Shown: piece after piece, positions 40,274 through 51,419 of the stretch
Numbering within the stretch: position 1 is the first letter of the stretch
How the letters are laid out: every line of letters starts with the position of its first letter
Origin: Vibrio hepatarius
Lineage (GTDB): Bacteria; Pseudomonadota; Gammaproteobacteria; Enterobacterales; Vibrionaceae
NCBI RefSeq assembly: GCF_001274785.1
Contig: NZ_LHPI01000016.1
Coordinates: 159,541-223,540 of the forward strand
Reading direction: 5' to 3'
Length of the DNA: 64,000 bases
The notes under the pieces: model-generated
Databases searched by the model: none
Seen by the model: the letters and a program-made list of their open reading frames with translations, nothing else
What the model was told of the DNA's origin: nothing
Made by a program: the position numbers and the translations under genes

Positions 40274-40630
40274 ATGGCCCGTATAGCCGGCATTAACATT
40301 CCTGATCAGAAGCATGCTGTAATCGCTCTAACTGCGATCTACGGCATCGGTAAAACTCGCTCTCAAGCTATCCTAGCTGAAGTGGGTATTGCTGAAAATG
40401 TTAAGATCAGTGAACTAACTGAAGAGCAGATCGATCAACTGCGTGATGGTGTAGCTAAGTACACTGTAGAAGGTGATCTACGTCGTGAAGTATCTATGAA
40501 CATCAAGCGTCTTATGGACCTTGGCTGTTACCGTGGTCTTCGTCATCGTCGCAGTCTACCACTACGTGGACAGCGTACTAAAACCAACGCTCGCACCCGT
40601 AAGGGTCCGCGTAAGCCGATCAAGAAATAA
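40274..40630 (+). CDS. rpsM: 30S ribosomal protein S13
   Basis: A 118-residue 30S-head protein beginning [20 protein letters not shown]; the C-terminal tail ([18 protein letters not shown]) reaches the P-site tRNA. First gene of the alpha operon, controlled by the S4 leader structure. Confidence 0.98.
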   Translation: MARIAGINIPDQKHAVIALTAIYGIGKTRSQAILAEVGIAENVKISELTEEQIDQLRDGVAKYTVEGDLRREVSMNIKRLMDLGCYRGLRHRRSLPLRGQRTKTNARTRKGPRKPIKK

Positions 40631-40642
40631 TCGGGAAGGTAG

Positions 40643-41038
<396 letters not shown>

Positions 41039-41065
41039 CGTTTCTAGGATAATTGGAGAAAGATC

Positions 41066-41686
41066 ATGGCAAGATATTTGGGTCCTAAGCTGAAGCTTAG
41101 CCGTCGTGAAGGCACTGACTTATTCCTTAAGTCTGGTGTTCGCGCGATCGATACCAAGTGTAAAATTGATAACGCACCAGGTGTACACGGCGCTCGTCGC
41201 GGTCGTCTATCTGAGTATGGCGTTCAGCTTCGTGAGAAGCAAAAAGTTCGTCGCATGTACGGCGTTCTAGAAAAACAATTCCGTAACTACTACAAAGAAG
41301 CAGCTCGCCTTAAAGGCAACACTGGTGAAAACCTACTTCAGCTTCTTGAAGGTCGTCTTGATAACGTAGTTTACCGCATGGGCTTTGGCGCAACTCGCGC
41401 AGAAGCACGTCAGCTAGTTAGCCACAAAGCTATCCTAGTTAACGGTAAAGTTGTAAACGTTCCTTCTTTCAAAGTTGCGGCTAACGACGTTGTTTCTATC
41501 CGCGAGAAAGCTAAACAGCAATCTCGTATTAAAGCGGCTCTAGAAGTTGCAGAACAACGCGAAAAACCAACTTGGATTGAAGTAGATGGTGGCAAGATGG
41601 AAGGTACGTTCAAGCGTCTGCCTGAGCGTTCAGATCTGTCTGCTGACATCAACGAACAACTGATCGTCGAGCTTTACTCTAAGTAA
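41066..41686 (+). CDS. rpsD: 30S ribosomal protein S4, alpha operon repressor
   Basis: A 206-residue primary 16S-binding protein with an S4 RNA-binding domain (about residues 95-160, [19 protein letters not shown]). Represses the alpha operon through the leader pseudoknot upstream of rpsM. The N-terminus lacks the zinc-binding cysteine cluster found in some other S4 proteins. Confidence 0.98.
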   Translation: MARYLGPKLKLSRREGTDLFLKSGVRAIDTKCKIDNAPGVHGARRGRLSEYGVQLREKQKVRRMYGVLEKQFRNYYKEAARLKGNTGENLLQLLEGRLDNVVYRMGFGATRAEARQLVSHKAILVNGKVVNVPSFKVAANDVVSIREKAKQQSRIKAALEVAEQREKPTWIEVDGGKMEGTFKRLPERSDLSADINEQLIVELYSK

Positions 41687-41710
41687 GGTTTAAACTAAAG
41701 AGAGGACACA

Positions 41711-42703
41711 ATGCAGGGTTCTGTAACAGAATTTCTTAAGCCACGTCTTGTTGACATCGAACAAGTTAGCACGACTCACGCAAAAGTAACTCTTGAGCCA
41801 TTAGAGCGTGGCTTTGGTCATACTCTAGGTAATGCACTTCGCCGTATTCTTCTATCTTCTATGCCAGGTTGTGCAGTTACAGAAGTAGAGATTGAAGGCG
41901 TTCTACACGAATACAGCACTAAAGAAGGCGTTCAGGAAGATATTCTTGAAATTCTTCTAAACCTTAAAGGTTTGGCTGTACGCGTTGCCGAAGGCAAAGA
42001 TGAAGTGTTTATTACACTGAACAAATCAGGCTCAGGCCCTGTGGTTGCAGGTGACATCACCCATGATGGTGATGTAGAGATCGCTAACCCAGAACACGTT
42101 ATTTGTCACCTAACGGATGACAACGCTGAGATCGCTATGCGTATCAAAGTTGAACGTGGTCGTGGTTACGTTCCAGCTTCAGCTCGTATCCATACTGAAG
42201 AAGATGAGCGTCCAATTGGTCGCCTACTGGTTGACGCTACGTACAGCCCAGTAGACAAGATTGCTTACTCTGTTGAAGCAGCTCGTGTAGAGCAGCGTAC
42301 AGACTTAGACAAGCTTGTTATCGACATGGAAACGAACGGTACTCTAGACCCTGAGGAAGCAATCCGTCGCGCAGCAACTATTCTTGCTGAGCAATTGGAT
42401 GCGTTCGTAGATCTACGTGATGTACGTGTACCTGAGGAGAAGGAAGAGAAGCCAGAATTCGATCCGATCCTACTGCGTCCTGTAGACGATCTTGAACTAA
42501 CAGTTCGCTCTGCTAACTGTCTGAAAGCAGAAGCGATTCACTACATCGGTGATCTTGTACAGCGTACTGAGGTTGAGCTACTTAAAACGCCTAACCTTGG
42601 TAAAAAATCTCTTACAGAGATTAAAGACGTACTTGCATCACGTGGTCTGTCTCTGGGCATGCGCCTAGAAAACTGGCCACCAGCGTCTATCGCTGAAGAT
42701 TAA
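41711..42703 (+). CDS. rpoA: RNA polymerase subunit alpha
   Basis: A 330-residue subunit. The N-terminal domain (1-235) dimerises and assembles beta and beta'; [20 protein letters not shown] (about 32-51) is conserved. The C-terminal domain (about 250-325) binds UP elements and activators such as [22 protein letters not shown] and [20 protein letters not shown] contain the contact residues. Co-transcribed with rpsD and rplQ. Confidence 0.98.
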   Translation: MQGSVTEFLKPRLVDIEQVSTTHAKVTLEPLERGFGHTLGNALRRILLSSMPGCAVTEVEIEGVLHEYSTKEGVQEDILEILLNLKGLAVRVAEGKDEVFITLNKSGSGPVVAGDITHDGDVEIANPEHVICHLTDDNAEIAMRIKVERGRGYVPASARIHTEEDERPIGRLLVDATYSPVDKIAYSVEAARVEQRTDLDKLVIDMETNGTLDPEEAIRRAATILAEQLDAFVDLRDVRVPEEKEEKPEFDPILLRPVDDLELTVRSANCLKAEAIHYIGDLVQRTEVELLKTPNLGKKSLTEIKDVLASRGLSLGMRLENWPPASIAED

Positions 42704-42729
42704 TCGATAATAGTTAGAAGGATTAGGTC

Positions 42730-43110
42730 ATGCGCCATCGTAAGAGTGGTCGTCAACTCAACCGCAACAGCTCACATCGTAAAGCGATGTTCAGCAATAT
42801 GGCTAGCTCTCTAGTACGTCATGAAGTTATCAAGACTACACTGCCAAAAGCAAAAGAGCTACGTCGCGTAGTTGAGCCTTTGATTACACTAGCTAAGACT
42901 GACAGCGTTGCTAACCGTCGTCTAGCATTTGCACGTACTCGTGACAACGAAGTAGTTGCAAAACTATTTAACGAACTAGGTCCACGTTTTGCTGCTCGTC
43001 AGGGCGGTTACACTCGTATCCTAAAAGCTGGCTTCCGTGCTGGTGACAAAGCTCCAATGGCTTACATTGAGCTTGTAGATCGCCCAGCTGCTGAAGAAGC
43101 TGCTGAGTAA
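42730..43110 (+). CDS. rplQ: 50S ribosomal protein L17
   Basis: A 126-residue protein beginning [20 protein letters not shown]. Last gene of the alpha operon. AGAAGGATTAG precedes the ATG and a strong terminator follows. Confidence 0.98.
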
Positions 43111-43128
43111 TCAGGTTCGTAAGAACGG

Positions 43129-43157
43129 AAAAGCCGAGCATTAGCTCGGCTTTTTTG
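43129..43157 (+). terminator. Alpha operon terminator
   Basis: AAAAGCCGAGC-ATTA-GCTCGGCTTTT followed by TT; canonical 11-pair stem. Confidence 0.92.
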
Positions 43158-43185
43158 TATCTGAAATCTGCCCAGCCTTTAGATA

Positions 43186-43232
43186 TAAAAAATCGCCGAT
43201 GGTAGCAATCTATCTCTACGGCATCAGCGATA
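43186..43232 (-). terminator. Terminator after the DUF2780-like lipoprotein gene
   Basis: On the minus strand ATCGCTGATGCCGTAG pairs, with small bulges, with CTACCATCGGCGAT and is followed by TTTTTT. Confidence 0.6.
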
Positions 43233-43265
43233 TTGTTTGTTCGTTAATCTATCTGGTGATAGAAC

Positions 43266-43766
43266 TTACTGCCAGATTGTACCTAAGCTGCTAAGTAGGC
43301 TTGAGCTTGCACCTTGGCTTTGCAGTGTTTGCAGAATGATTGGTACAAAAGTTGAAATCAGTGATGGATCCATACCAAGTGCTGTAAACGCGCTTTTAAC
43401 GGTCTCGTTATTCGCGATCATCGCTGTTAGACCTGTCGATTGAAGACTGTCATAACCTGGGATCAAACCAGCAAGTTCGCTGTTTTGGCTTTCACCTAAG
43501 TTGTTTTGCGCTAGAGCCAGTAGTGAACCCACACCACCTAGAGCCTGCTCAGAGGTTACGTTAGTACTCTGTTGAATCGCGTCAGCCAACGTTGATGACT
43601 GTTGATTTTGTTGTCCCCATGCGTTTGCTGCTGCAAACAATGCGCTGCTTGCCATAGAGCTGTAGCTGTTAGTTGTTGTTGAGCTCTCTTGCGTACCACT
43701 AGAAGTGTTTTGGCAGCCGAAAAGTACCGCGCTTGCCAGTACTGCAATAACGAGTTTGTTATTCAT
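43266..43766 (-). CDS. DUF2780-like lipoprotein
   Basis: A 166-residue predicted lipoprotein. MNNKLVIAVLASAVLFGC is a type II signal peptide with the lipobox LFGC and acylated Cys18. A Ser/Thr/Gln-rich linker of about 40 residues follows, then a helical, alanine/leucine-rich domain (QALGGVGSLLALAQNNL..., SLISTFVPIILQTLQSQG) resembling DUF2780 proteins. The ATG at 43766 is spaced correctly from AGGAGAA; another ATG is immediately before it. Function unknown. It is downstream of fklB on the same strand but separated by a terminator, so probably expressed separately. Confidence 0.75.
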   Translation of the reverse strand: MNNKLVIAVLASAVLFGCQNTSSGTQESSTTTNSYSSMASSALFAAANAWGQQNQQSSTLADAIQQSTNVTSEQALGGVGSLLALAQNNLGESQNSELAGLIPGYDSLQSTGLTAMIANNETVKSAFTALGMDPSLISTFVPIILQTLQSQGASSSLLSSLGTIWQ

Positions 43767-43810
43767 CATTTCTCCTAATCGCTCGTTTATTATTATTGTT
43801 ACATAAAACA

Positions 43811-43838
43811 AAAACGGTGGCATTTAGGCCACCGTTTT
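43811..43838 (-). terminator. fklB terminator
   Basis: AAAACGGTGGC/GCCACCGTTTT with a 6-base loop; 25 bases past the fklB stop on the minus strand, with A-rich sequence (T-run on the minus strand) beyond. Confidence 0.85.
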
Positions 43839-43862
43839 AAGTTAAGCTCATCTCATTAATGA

Positions 43863-44483
43863 TTATAGGATGTCTAGTAGCTCAACTTCGAATACTAGTG
43901 CTGCAAATGGAGGAATTGCTGCACCTGCACCACGCTCACCGTATGCAAGGTCTTGTGGGATGTATAGTTTCCACTTAGAACCAACAGGCATTAGTTGAAG
44001 TGCTTCAACCCAACCTTTGATTACGCCAGTTACAGGGAACTCAGCTGGTTGACCGCGTGATACTGAGCTGTCGAACACAGTGCCATCAGTTAGCTCGCCG
44101 TGGTAGTGAACACGTACTTGCTTGTCTGAAGTTGGAATTTCACCAGTACCTTCAGTGATAACTTCGTACTGTAGACCAGACTCAAGAACAGTTACTTCAG
44201 GACGTAGAGCGTTGTCTTTTAGGAATGCTTCACCATCAGCAGCTGCAGCTTTAGCTGCTTCTTGACGTGCTGCTTCAGCGCGCTGGTGTAGCTCTTGAAG
44301 TGCTTTGTTGATTTCGTCGATTTCGATAGCTGGCATGTCACCAACTAGAGCAGTCGCGATACCCGCTGCGATAGCATCAACGTTCAAACCTTCAAGACCA
44401 GAACCCGCAAGTTGCTGACCCATCTGTAGACCGATACCGTAGCTTGCTTTTTGCTCTACAGTCTCAAATTTTACTTCAGACAT
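43863..44483 (-). CDS. fklB: FKBP-type peptidyl-prolyl isomerase (FklB)
   Basis: A 206-residue isomerase. An N-terminal helical dimerisation domain (residues 1-95) precedes the FKBP domain with [29 protein letters not shown] and [25 protein letters not shown]. No signal peptide, so cytoplasmic like E. coli FklB. Divergent from the ytfB-like gene, the same arrangement as in E. coli. AAAGAGAGAC precedes the start. Confidence 0.93.
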   Translation of the reverse strand: MSEVKFETVEQKASYGIGLQMGQQLAGSGLEGLNVDAIAAGIATALVGDMPAIEIDEINKALQELHQRAEAARQEAAKAAAADGEAFLKDNALRPEVTVLESGLQYEVITEGTGEIPTSDKQVRVHYHGELTDGTVFDSSVSRGQPAEFPVTGVIKGWVEALQLMPVGSKWKLYIPQDLAYGERGAGAAIPPFAALVFEVELLDIL

Positions 44484-44719
44484 TTAGTGTCTCTCTTTAT
44501 ATGGTGTGTGAAGTGCGTAAGGATACCAGTATTAGCGGCACGATGAAATGTTCACCTCTCAATCCATTCTTGCACCAAGCAATGTGAGATTTAGATCTAC
44601 TTTCCCTGCATTGCCGCTCAATTTTGACTTCTGTATAACTAACTTGAGAGAAATTTCCTATACTCATGTGCGCTTGGTTTTTATACTTGAACTGAAGCCT
44701 TTTCGGGAGAAGAGATGCG

Positions 44720-45283
44720 ATGAATCGCAGAAAGAAAAAGAAGCAGCAAAACGTAGATTATATTGAGCTCATTAAGCAGAAATGGTCTTCGATAGATTGG
44801 TCAGAAATCAAAGATAAGATCCAACAAAACTGGAATCGACTGCCTAAGTTGCATCAGCGCGCATTGATGGTATTAGCGCCTATCGTTCTTCTACTGCTGT
44901 TGATTCCTTTTCCTGATTCAAAGCAGGAAGTCACGCCATCTACGCCACAACGAGTAGAGATTGATATCAACACTTCCGGTTTAAGTGAACAGACGATCGC
45001 GGGTGAAACTGAGTTAACCTCAAAAGAGTGGCAGGAATACGAAGTGAAAAGTGGCGACACATTGGCGCAAGTATTTCGCAGCAATGGCTTACCGATGGCC
45101 GATTTGAATGCGTTAGTAAAAGTTGAAGGCAATGACAAGCCGCTTAGCTATATCAAGCAAGGCCAGTTAGTGCGCTATAAACTGACCGAAGAGGGTAAAT
45201 TGGATATCTTACAGTTAGAGAAAAGTGGCCAATCGGTGATGTTCTTCCGTTTATCGGACGGTGGATTCGGTCGCAGCAAATAA
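44720..45283 (+). CDS. OapA/YtfB family LysM-like membrane protein
   Basis: A 187-residue single-pass inner-membrane protein. A basic N-terminus (MNRRKKKKQQN) and an amphipathic OapA-N segment are followed by one hydrophobic segment (ALMVLAPIVLLLLLIPF, about residues 50-66) and a periplasmic C-terminal LysM-like/OapA domain (YEVKSGDTLAQVFRSNGLPM..., residues 111 on). E. coli YtfB is a division-associated peptidoglycan-binding protein next to fklB, so this is probably its orthologue. The stop is 3 bases from the convergent EamA gene. Confidence 0.82.
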   Translation: MNRRKKKKQQNVDYIELIKQKWSSIDWSEIKDKIQQNWNRLPKLHQRALMVLAPIVLLLLLIPFPDSKQEVTPSTPQRVEIDINTSGLSEQTIAGETELTSKEWQEYEVKSGDTLAQVFRSNGLPMADLNALVKVEGNDKPLSYIKQGQLVRYKLTEEGKLDILQLEKSGQSVMFFRLSDGGFGRSK

Positions 45284-45286
45284 CTA

Positions 45287-46138
45287 CTACTTTGTCGCTC
45301 TGCGCACTCTTAGCGAATGCCAAGGGATCAGTGGAGCGACAATCATCAAAATTCCTACCGCAGTTAGCCAGTCAGGCACTTCATCAAACCACATCACGCC
45401 AAAGAGTGTTACAAACAGCAGCCCGGAGTTCTCTGCCACTGCGATATTCCCAGCTTGTGCCTTTTGGTAAGCGGCCACCGCTAAGCCGTTGTACAGCAAA
45501 ATCAAACTCGCACTGCCAAGAATCAATAACAAAACGTGGGAATCTATTGGCGTCCAATTAACTAAAGCGACGCTTGCGGTAAGTGGCAATGACAACACAC
45601 TGGTCCAAAACAGTGTCGTGACGATCGATTGTTCGACAGGTAATTGACGTGCGGTAATGTTGAATAACGCAATAGTCATCGCGGTTCCTAGAGCGAAAAC
45701 AGCCGCCCAGTGAAACTCTGACGGTCTGAGCACCACCAGCACACCTACAAAACCTATGATGGTGGCGATGACTTTGCCAAGCGGTGGCGTTTCTTTCAAC
45801 AACAAGGTTGAGAGTGGCAGCATCAGTAGCGGCGCCGCGTAGAAAATCGCGTTGGCGGTTGCCAGCGGGAGGTGCGTTACCGCCACGACCATGCAGCCAC
45901 TACCGATGATCAGAATATGAGCGCGAAAAATATTGAGTATCGGTTTGCGTAGCCTTCGTTGCTCAGACGGTTGTCGTAACCACAGTGGCAAAATCACTAA
46001 CGCTGACAGTAACTGACGAATAAACACATATTGATATACAGGCACGCCACCATCGAGAATTTTCACCGCAACATCGGATAAAGAGGCGGCTAAATTCCCG
46101 ATGACCAATAATAAAATTGCCAAGTAGTGAGGGGACAC
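45287..46138 (-). CDS. EamA/RhaT-family DMT transporter
   Basis: A 283-residue inner-membrane protein with about ten hydrophobic segments in two EamA repeats. The start appears to be GTG at 46138. It is 9 bases downstream of the elaA gene, so they probably form an operon. Substrate unknown. Convergent with the ytfB-like gene with no terminator visible in the 3-base gap. Confidence 0.82.
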   Translation of the reverse strand: MSPHYLAILLLVIGNLAASLSDVAVKILDGGVPVYQYVFIRQLLSALVILPLWLRQPSEQRRLRKPILNIFRAHILIIGSGCMVVAVTHLPLATANAIFYAAPLLMLPLSTLLLKETPPLGKVIATIIGFVGVLVVLRPSEFHWAAVFALGTAMTIALFNITARQLPVEQSIVTTLFWTSVLSLPLTASVALVNWTPIDSHVLLLILGSASLILLYNGLAVAAYQKAQAGNIAVAENSGLLFVTLFGVMWFDEVPDWLTAVGILMIVAPLIPWHSLRVRRATK

Positions 46139-46147
46139 GAACGGGTC

Positions 46148-46600
46148 TTACTTAGACAGCTTCATATCGATATGGGGGATATCGTCTTCGAGATACATTG
46201 CTGAAGTTGCAACAAAACCATGTTGAGCGTAAAAGTCAGCGAGGTGCTCTTGCGCACCGATCTCGATATCCGATTGAGGCCAAAGGTGTTCACAACCAGC
46301 CAAAGCTTGCTGAATCAACTGATGGCCAAGACCACCACCACGATGTGTTTGCTTAGTTGCGACGCGTCCAATACTGACAGAAGGGTAGCTTACGCCTTTA
46401 GGTAATAAACGCGCACAAGCTATCAGTTCATCCTCTTTATATCCCAACAGGTGATGCACTTGCGGAAGACAATCTTTACCATCCAGCTCTGGGTAAGGAC
46501 AAGTTTGCTCGACGACGAATACATCTACTCGCAGTTGGAGTAATTGATAAAGTTGCTGCGTAGTCAGTTGAGTAAACGGGACAAGTTGCCAGTGGATCAT
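46148..46600 (-). CDS. elaA: ElaA-type GNAT acetyltransferase
   Basis: A 150-residue GNAT protein. MIHWQLVPFTQLTTQQLYQL at the start and the acetyl-CoA loop SIGRVATKQTHRGGGLGHQL (about residues 80-99) fit ElaA. The acetyl acceptor is not known. The ATG at 46600 is preferred over one 21 bases upstream because it gives the family's N-terminus; the ribosome site (TTGAGAG) is weak. Followed closely by the EamA gene. Confidence 0.88.
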   Translation of the reverse strand: MIHWQLVPFTQLTTQQLYQLLQLRVDVFVVEQTCPYPELDGKDCLPQVHHLLGYKEDELIACARLLPKGVSYPSVSIGRVATKQTHRGGGLGHQLIQQALAGCEHLWPQSDIEIGAQEHLADFYAQHGFVATSAMYLEDDIPHIDMKLSK

Positions 46601-46669
46601 ATCGCTCTCAAAGATAAACAAAAGTCTCTGAAAATTAACAGGCTAGCGAACAAAAGGCATTAACAATTG

Positions 46670-47233
46670 TTAACTTTGTGCGCGCTTTTTAATCCGGCTC
46701 AAACTGATCGGCGTAATACCCAAATAGGCCGCGATTTGGTAGTCGTTTAAGCGTTCGAGTAGCTCTGGATAATGCTGGCAGAACAATTCGTAGCGTTGCT
46801 CGGGGCTGTATAGCAGCATAAAACGCTCTTTGTTTTCTTTATACATCAGTTGGGTTTCAAGCAGCTTGAGGTAGACGCTGTGTTTCTGTTCGCGCCAAGC
46901 TCGCAGTGTTTCAACTGGCAGCGTAATCAAGGTGCAAGGCGTCAATGATTCCAAAAGATACGGCGAGGCTTGCTGTTTTATCAGGCTCTCAAATCCAATG
47001 ATCCAATCGTTCTCCCAATAAAACTCTTTACTGAACTCTTTGCCTTTGTCGGTCAGATAGGCTGAGTGACAGATACCCTCTAGCAGGAAGAATATCTCCT
47101 CTGCGACTTGGCCTTGGTGCAACAAGATATGACGAGTCGGCAGTTCAATTAACTGCGCAGAATGGGTCAGTTGCTCAATCTCTTGAGGGTTAAAACCGTT
47201 GTCAGTGAGTTGTTGTTGGAAACGTTCAAACAT
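46670..47233 (-). CDS. Crp/Fnr-family transcriptional regulator
   Basis: A 187-residue protein with an N-terminal cyclic-nucleotide-binding-like domain (HILLHQGQVAEEIFFLLEG...) and a short C-terminal helix-turn-helix (YQIAAYLGITPISLSRIKKRAQS). It lacks the cysteines of Fnr and the cAMP-binding cassette of CRP, so the ligand is unknown. An in-frame start at 47290 is possible but abuts the cpdB terminator, which leaves no room for a promoter; 47233 is preferred. It lies upstream of elaA on the same strand. Confidence 0.78.
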   Translation of the reverse strand: MFERFQQQLTDNGFNPQEIEQLTHSAQLIELPTRHILLHQGQVAEEIFFLLEGICHSAYLTDKGKEFSKEFYWENDWIIGFESLIKQQASPYLLESLTPCTLITLPVETLRAWREQKHSVYLKLLETQLMYKENKERFMLLYSPEQRYELFCQHYPELLERLNDYQIAAYLGITPISLSRIKKRAQS

Positions 47234-47297
47234 GGCGAGTAACAGGTGAGTAAAACAGTGCTCTGATTTTACCGCACTTTTGGTCATCACGAGGATG

Positions 47298-47325
47298 AAA
47301 AAAGCCGCGACGGTTATCGCGGCTT
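47298..47325 (-). terminator. cpdB terminator
   Basis: On the minus strand AAGCCGCGA-N6-TCGCGGCTT is followed by TTTTTT, 18 bases past the cpdB stop. Confidence 0.88.
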
Positions 47326-47343
47326 GGGAGGATATCTTACCAA

Positions 47344-49305
47344 TTATTTTTGCAAGTCGATTTGGTAGACCGCAAAACCGACATCGTCGGTAGCGACGTG
47401 TTTCATCGGGTATTGGCCTTTTGCTTTGATGAAGTCAGCGGCTTTTTCGCTTGGAGAAGTTTCAAAGCGAATATCCAACGCTTTCTCCGATTGAATCGGC
47501 GCAAACGACCAGTTGTTGTCCGCACTTGGTGCAAACTCGCCATTTTCTTGGCTCACGCGAGTAATGTAGGCAGCAATCACAGAGCGGTTTTCGTCTGGTG
47601 AATCGAACGCAACGAAGTCAGAGCCTGTGCCCGGGAACTTATTGCTGTACGCACGGTAGTTATTGGTCGCGATGATGAAGTCTTGCTTCATGTCGATCGG
47701 TTTTCCTTGGTAGGTTAAACCAACGATACGCTGCGCGTCTGGGTTGACGACTTTACAGTCACCATCGTACTTCGCTGGCTGGGTCACGTCGATTTGGTAA
47801 GTCAGACCATCAATCACGTCAAAGTTGTAAGTGCGGAAGCCATCCCAGTCGATAAGACTTTGAGGTGCGGTGCTGTTGATGTCGATTTGTTTGAATTGAC
47901 CCGCGCTGCATTCCAACCACTCTTTGACTTCTTTACCGGTTACTTTCATCGCCACTAGGGTGTTCGGGTAGAGGTAAAGGTCGGCTGCGTTGCGGAACGT
48001 TAGCTGTCCTGATTCGACTTCGGTGAAGTTTGCTGGGTCATTCTTACGGCCACCGGCTTTAAACGGTGCGGCTGCTGACAACACAGGGATATCGGCCAAG
48101 TCTGGATCACCTTGGATAAAACGTTCTACGTAATCTTTTTGTGCGAGGTTAACGATCTGTACTGTTGGGTCGTCTTGCACGAGTGCTAAGAAGCTGTACA
48201 TCACATCATTGGCTTTGCCAATTGGCTGATTAACAAATTCACGCGTCCCTTTATGGTCAGCTTCAAGTGCTTTAACGATTCCCGCATCGGCTTCTGCCAG
48301 CGGTTTCTGGGCGCTTTTATCGTAAATAGGTCGGGCTTCAGACTGTGCAGTTACTACCTGCCACTGACCATTTTGCTCTTTTAGCTCAAGGTCAATCACA
48401 CCTACATGGCTACCCCAACGTCCCGGCATCACCGCGGCTACACCGTTGATGGTGCCTTTCTGATTATCAACACCTGGAATGTTGTCAAAACCTTTACCCG
48501 GGAACACCGCGTGAGAGTGGCCAAAGGCAATCGCATCGATGCCTTCTACTTCAGATAAGTAGTAAGTGGAGTTTTCTGCACCGACTTTATGTGGGTCAGA
48601 CGAGACACCAGAGTGAGGAATCGCCACGATCACATCCGCGCCCGCCGCTTTCATTTCTGGGACCAGTTTTTGTGCGGTTTCTTTGATGTCTTTGGCAAAC
48701 ACTTTGCCTTCTAAATTCTTCTTATCCCACACCATGATTTGCGGTGGAACGAAACCAATGTAGCCCACTTTAATTTCGTGTTCAGCACCGTCGACATCTT
48801 TAAAAGTGTGCGTTTTGATGATGTAAGGTTTGAAGTAATGTTCACCCGTTTTCTTATCAAATACGTTAGCGTTTACATACGGGAAATCAGCGTCGTTAAG
48901 GGTTTCTGCGAGGAACTCTAAACCATAGTTAAATTCGTGGTTACCAATATTGCCTACATCGTAGTCAAGCGTATTCATCGCTTTATAAACAGGATGGACT
49001 TCGCCTTTTTCGATGCCTTTCGCAGCCATGTAGTCACCCATTGGGCTTCCTTGAATCAGGTCGCCGTTGTCGACTAATACGCTGTTTTCCACTTCCGCTC
49101 GGGCTTGTTTAACCAAAGTAGCAGCGCGAGTCAGACCAATCTTTTGGCTTGGTTTGTCTTTGTAGTAATCGTAATCCATCACGTTGGTATGGATGTCAGT
49201 TGTCTCGACAATACGTAGTTTGATGGTATCAGCCATTGCTGGACCAGCCATGGTCAGCATCCCACCCAAGACTGCTAAAGAAAGAGGTTTCACTGCTAAT
49301 TTCAT
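47344..49305 (-). CDS. cpdB: 2',3'-cyclic-nucleotide 2'-phosphodiesterase/3'-nucleotidase
   Basis: A 653-residue periplasmic enzyme. [25 protein letters not shown] is a signal peptide cut near residue 25. The metallophosphoesterase domain shows [40 protein letters not shown] and GHSHAVF; the C-terminal 5'-nucleotidase domain (about residues 370-600) holds the substrate stack. It salvages nucleosides and phosphate from RNA-derived nucleotides. TCGGAGC lies before the ATG. Confidence 0.96.
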   Translation of the reverse strand: MKLAVKPLSLAVLGGMLTMAGPAMADTIKLRIVETTDIHTNVMDYDYYKDKPSQKIGLTRAATLVKQARAEVENSVLVDNGDLIQGSPMGDYMAAKGIEKGEVHPVYKAMNTLDYDVGNIGNHEFNYGLEFLAETLNDADFPYVNANVFDKKTGEHYFKPYIIKTHTFKDVDGAEHEIKVGYIGFVPPQIMVWDKKNLEGKVFAKDIKETAQKLVPEMKAAGADVIVAIPHSGVSSDPHKVGAENSTYYLSEVEGIDAIAFGHSHAVFPGKGFDNIPGVDNQKGTINGVAAVMPGRWGSHVGVIDLELKEQNGQWQVVTAQSEARPIYDKSAQKPLAEADAGIVKALEADHKGTREFVNQPIGKANDVMYSFLALVQDDPTVQIVNLAQKDYVERFIQGDPDLADIPVLSAAAPFKAGGRKNDPANFTEVESGQLTFRNAADLYLYPNTLVAMKVTGKEVKEWLECSAGQFKQIDINSTAPQSLIDWDGFRTYNFDVIDGLTYQIDVTQPAKYDGDCKVVNPDAQRIVGLTYQGKPIDMKQDFIIATNNYRAYSNKFPGTGSDFVAFDSPDENRSVIAAYITRVSQENGEFAPSADNNWSFAPIQSEKALDIRFETSPSEKAADFIKAKGQYPMKHVATDDVGFAVYQIDLQK

Positions 49306-49563
49306 TTTTAAGCTCCGATAGCGTTTGTTAGCACCATGCTTAATGTAACAAAATGATATGAAACGATGATTTCAGTGAGTCGTAAAGTGTGATCTAACAT
49401 GTTGGTTATACTGGACTCTGCTGACAATCTCTCAAAAATCTCTCGTCTATATTCTTCCTCTGTATGTTGTCTTATTAATAAATAGTATAAAAAATGAAAT
49501 TTTAGAATTTCAGGTAATATGTATTGAACGCCATAATGCCCTCATTAACAGAAAGAGGATGAC

Positions 49564-50436
49564 ATGATGGCGAGTAAGGATACGGTTTCTCAGTTTCCTC
49601 TGAGTAATCCACACAAGCAGCGCAATGAACAAACAAACTTAAACTCGATTGGTAGCAGTTTGCTTGGCCATGGCGAAGTCGCGCTAGTGGGCTCAGGACC
49701 GGGCGACGTTGAGTTACTGACATTAAAGGCGCTGCGTTTTTTACAACAAGCAGACGTTGTGCTGTTTGACTACCTTGTCTCCGATGAAATCATGTCTCTT
49801 GTGCCTAGCGACACTATCCAAGTTTGTGTGGGTAAACGCGCAGGTCACCACAGTGTTCCTCAAGAAAAAACCAACCAGTTATTGGTCGACTTTGCCAAGC
49901 AAGGTCATCGCGTGGTGCGCATCAAAGGCGGCGATCCATTCATTTTTGGTCGTGGCGGTGAAGAGTTAGAAGTTTTAGCAGATGCGGGCATTTCATTTCA
50001 TGTTGTCCCTGGAATTACCGCCGCTGCAGGTGCGACCGCGTATGCCGGGATTCCGCTCACCCATCGCGATTTTGCTCAGTCAGCGATGTTTATTACCGGA
50101 CACTTGAAAGCAGAGAGCGACCAAATGGATTGGTCGACACTGGCGCGTGGCAACCAAACCTTAGTTATCTATATGGGCTTGATGAAGTCTGAGTACATTC
50201 AAGCCCAGTTAATTGAACACGGACGTAATCCAAACACACCGATCGCCATTATTGAGCGCGGGACACAAGCAACCCAAAAGGTATTTAAAGGTCAGCTTGC
50301 TCAACTCGCTGAACTTGCCCAAGGCGCGCAGTCACCGTCGCTAATCGTAATCGGAGAAGTCGTATCACTGTCAGAAAAGCTGGCGTGGTTCTCGACTTCA
50401 CAGCAGGCAGATGAGCAGCAACGCCAATTTGCCTAA
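49564..50436 (+). CDS. cobA: Uroporphyrinogen-III C-methyltransferase
   Basis: A 290-residue SAM-dependent enzyme converting uroporphyrinogen III to precorrin-2 for siroheme, the CysI cofactor. [18 protein letters not shown] (about residues 43-60), the [18 protein letters not shown] loop and [20 protein letters not shown] are signature motifs. The oxidase-ferrochelatase half of CysG is not fused here. It has an N-terminal extension of about 35 residues; an AGAGGATGAC ribosome site is consistent with the start. First gene of a sulfate operon with cysD. Confidence 0.92.
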   Translation: MMASKDTVSQFPLSNPHKQRNEQTNLNSIGSSLLGHGEVALVGSGPGDVELLTLKALRFLQQADVVLFDYLVSDEIMSLVPSDTIQVCVGKRAGHHSVPQEKTNQLLVDFAKQGHRVVRIKGGDPFIFGRGGEELEVLADAGISFHVVPGITAAAGATAYAGIPLTHRDFAQSAMFITGHLKAESDQMDWSTLARGNQTLVIYMGLMKSEYIQAQLIEHGRNPNTPIAIIERGTQATQKVFKGQLAQLAELAQGAQSPSLIVIGEVVSLSEKLAWFSTSQQADEQQRQFA

Positions 50437-50490
50437 CACCAAATTTTGACTAGTCAGAAGCTCATTAAGAGTCGTAAAGGAAGCCCTAAC

Positions 50491-51399
50491 ATGGACCAAG
50501 AACGATTAACCCATTTGAAGCAGTTGGAAGCGGAGAGTATCCATATCATCCGTGAAGTCGCTGCTGAATTTGATAACCCAGTGATGATGTATTCCATCGG
50601 TAAGGATTCATCAGTCATGCTGCATCTTGCACGTAAAGCGTTTTACCCAGGCAAGATTCCTTTCCCGCTTCTACACGTTGATACGGATTGGAAATTCAAA
50701 GAGATGATCGAGTTCCGTGACCGTACGGCAGAAAAATACGGCTTTGAGCTTTTGGTTCACAAGAACCCAGAAGGTTTGGCAATGGGCATCAGCCCGTTTG
50801 AGCATGGTTCGTCAAAGCACACCGACATCATGAAAACTCAAGGCCTGAAGCAAGCGCTGAACAAATACGGTTTTGACGCTGCATTCGGCGGGGCGCGTCG
50901 TGATGAAGAAAAATCGCGTGCGAAAGAGCGTGTTTACTCGTTCCGCGACAAGAACCACACCTGGGATCCTAAGAATCAACGTCCAGAGCTTTGGCGTACT
51001 TACAACGGCCAAATCAATAAAGGCGAAAGCATCCGTGTATTCCCACTATCTAACTGGACTGAGCTAGATATCTGGCAATACATCTACTTAGAAAATATCG
51101 AGATCGTACCGCTTTATCTTTCAGAGAAGCGTCCGGTAGTAGAGCGTGACGGCATGTTGATCATGGTCGACGACGAGCGAATGAAGCTACAACCAGGCGA
51201 GAAAATTGAAGAGAAAAGCGTTCGCTTCCGTACGTTGGGTTGTTACCCACTGACTGGTGCGATCGAATCAGAAGCCAACACGCTGACAGGCATTATCGAA
51301 GAGATGCTGGTTGCAACATCGAGTGAACGTCAGGGCCGAGCGATCGACCACGATCAGTCAGGATCGATGGAGCTGAAAAAGCGTCAGGGTTACTTCTAA
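50491..51399 (+). CDS. cysD: Sulfate adenylyltransferase subunit 2
   Basis: A 302-residue ATP-sulfurylase catalytic subunit, the E. coli length. [17 protein letters not shown] (about residues 36-52) is the PP-loop and [17 protein letters not shown] (about 132-148) binds substrate. With CysN it makes APS. AAAGGAAG precedes the ATG at 50491; an in-frame start 45 bases earlier is not supported. cysN follows after 20 bases. Confidence 0.97.
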   Translation: MDQERLTHLKQLEAESIHIIREVAAEFDNPVMMYSIGKDSSVMLHLARKAFYPGKIPFPLLHVDTDWKFKEMIEFRDRTAEKYGFELLVHKNPEGLAMGISPFEHGSSKHTDIMKTQGLKQALNKYGFDAAFGGARRDEEKSRAKERVYSFRDKNHTWDPKNQRPELWRTYNGQINKGESIRVFPLSNWTELDIWQYIYLENIEIVPLYLSEKRPVVERDGMLIMVDDERMKLQPGEKIEEKSVRFRTLGCYPLTGAIESEANTLTGIIEEMLVATSSERQGRAIDHDQSGSMELKKRQGYF

Positions 51400-51419
51400 A
51401 CAGGATCTAAGGAAAGAAA

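Noticed and set aside
49384..49402. CRP-like TGTGATCTAACATGT upstream of cpdB
   Set aside because: Only one half-site matches; too weak to call.
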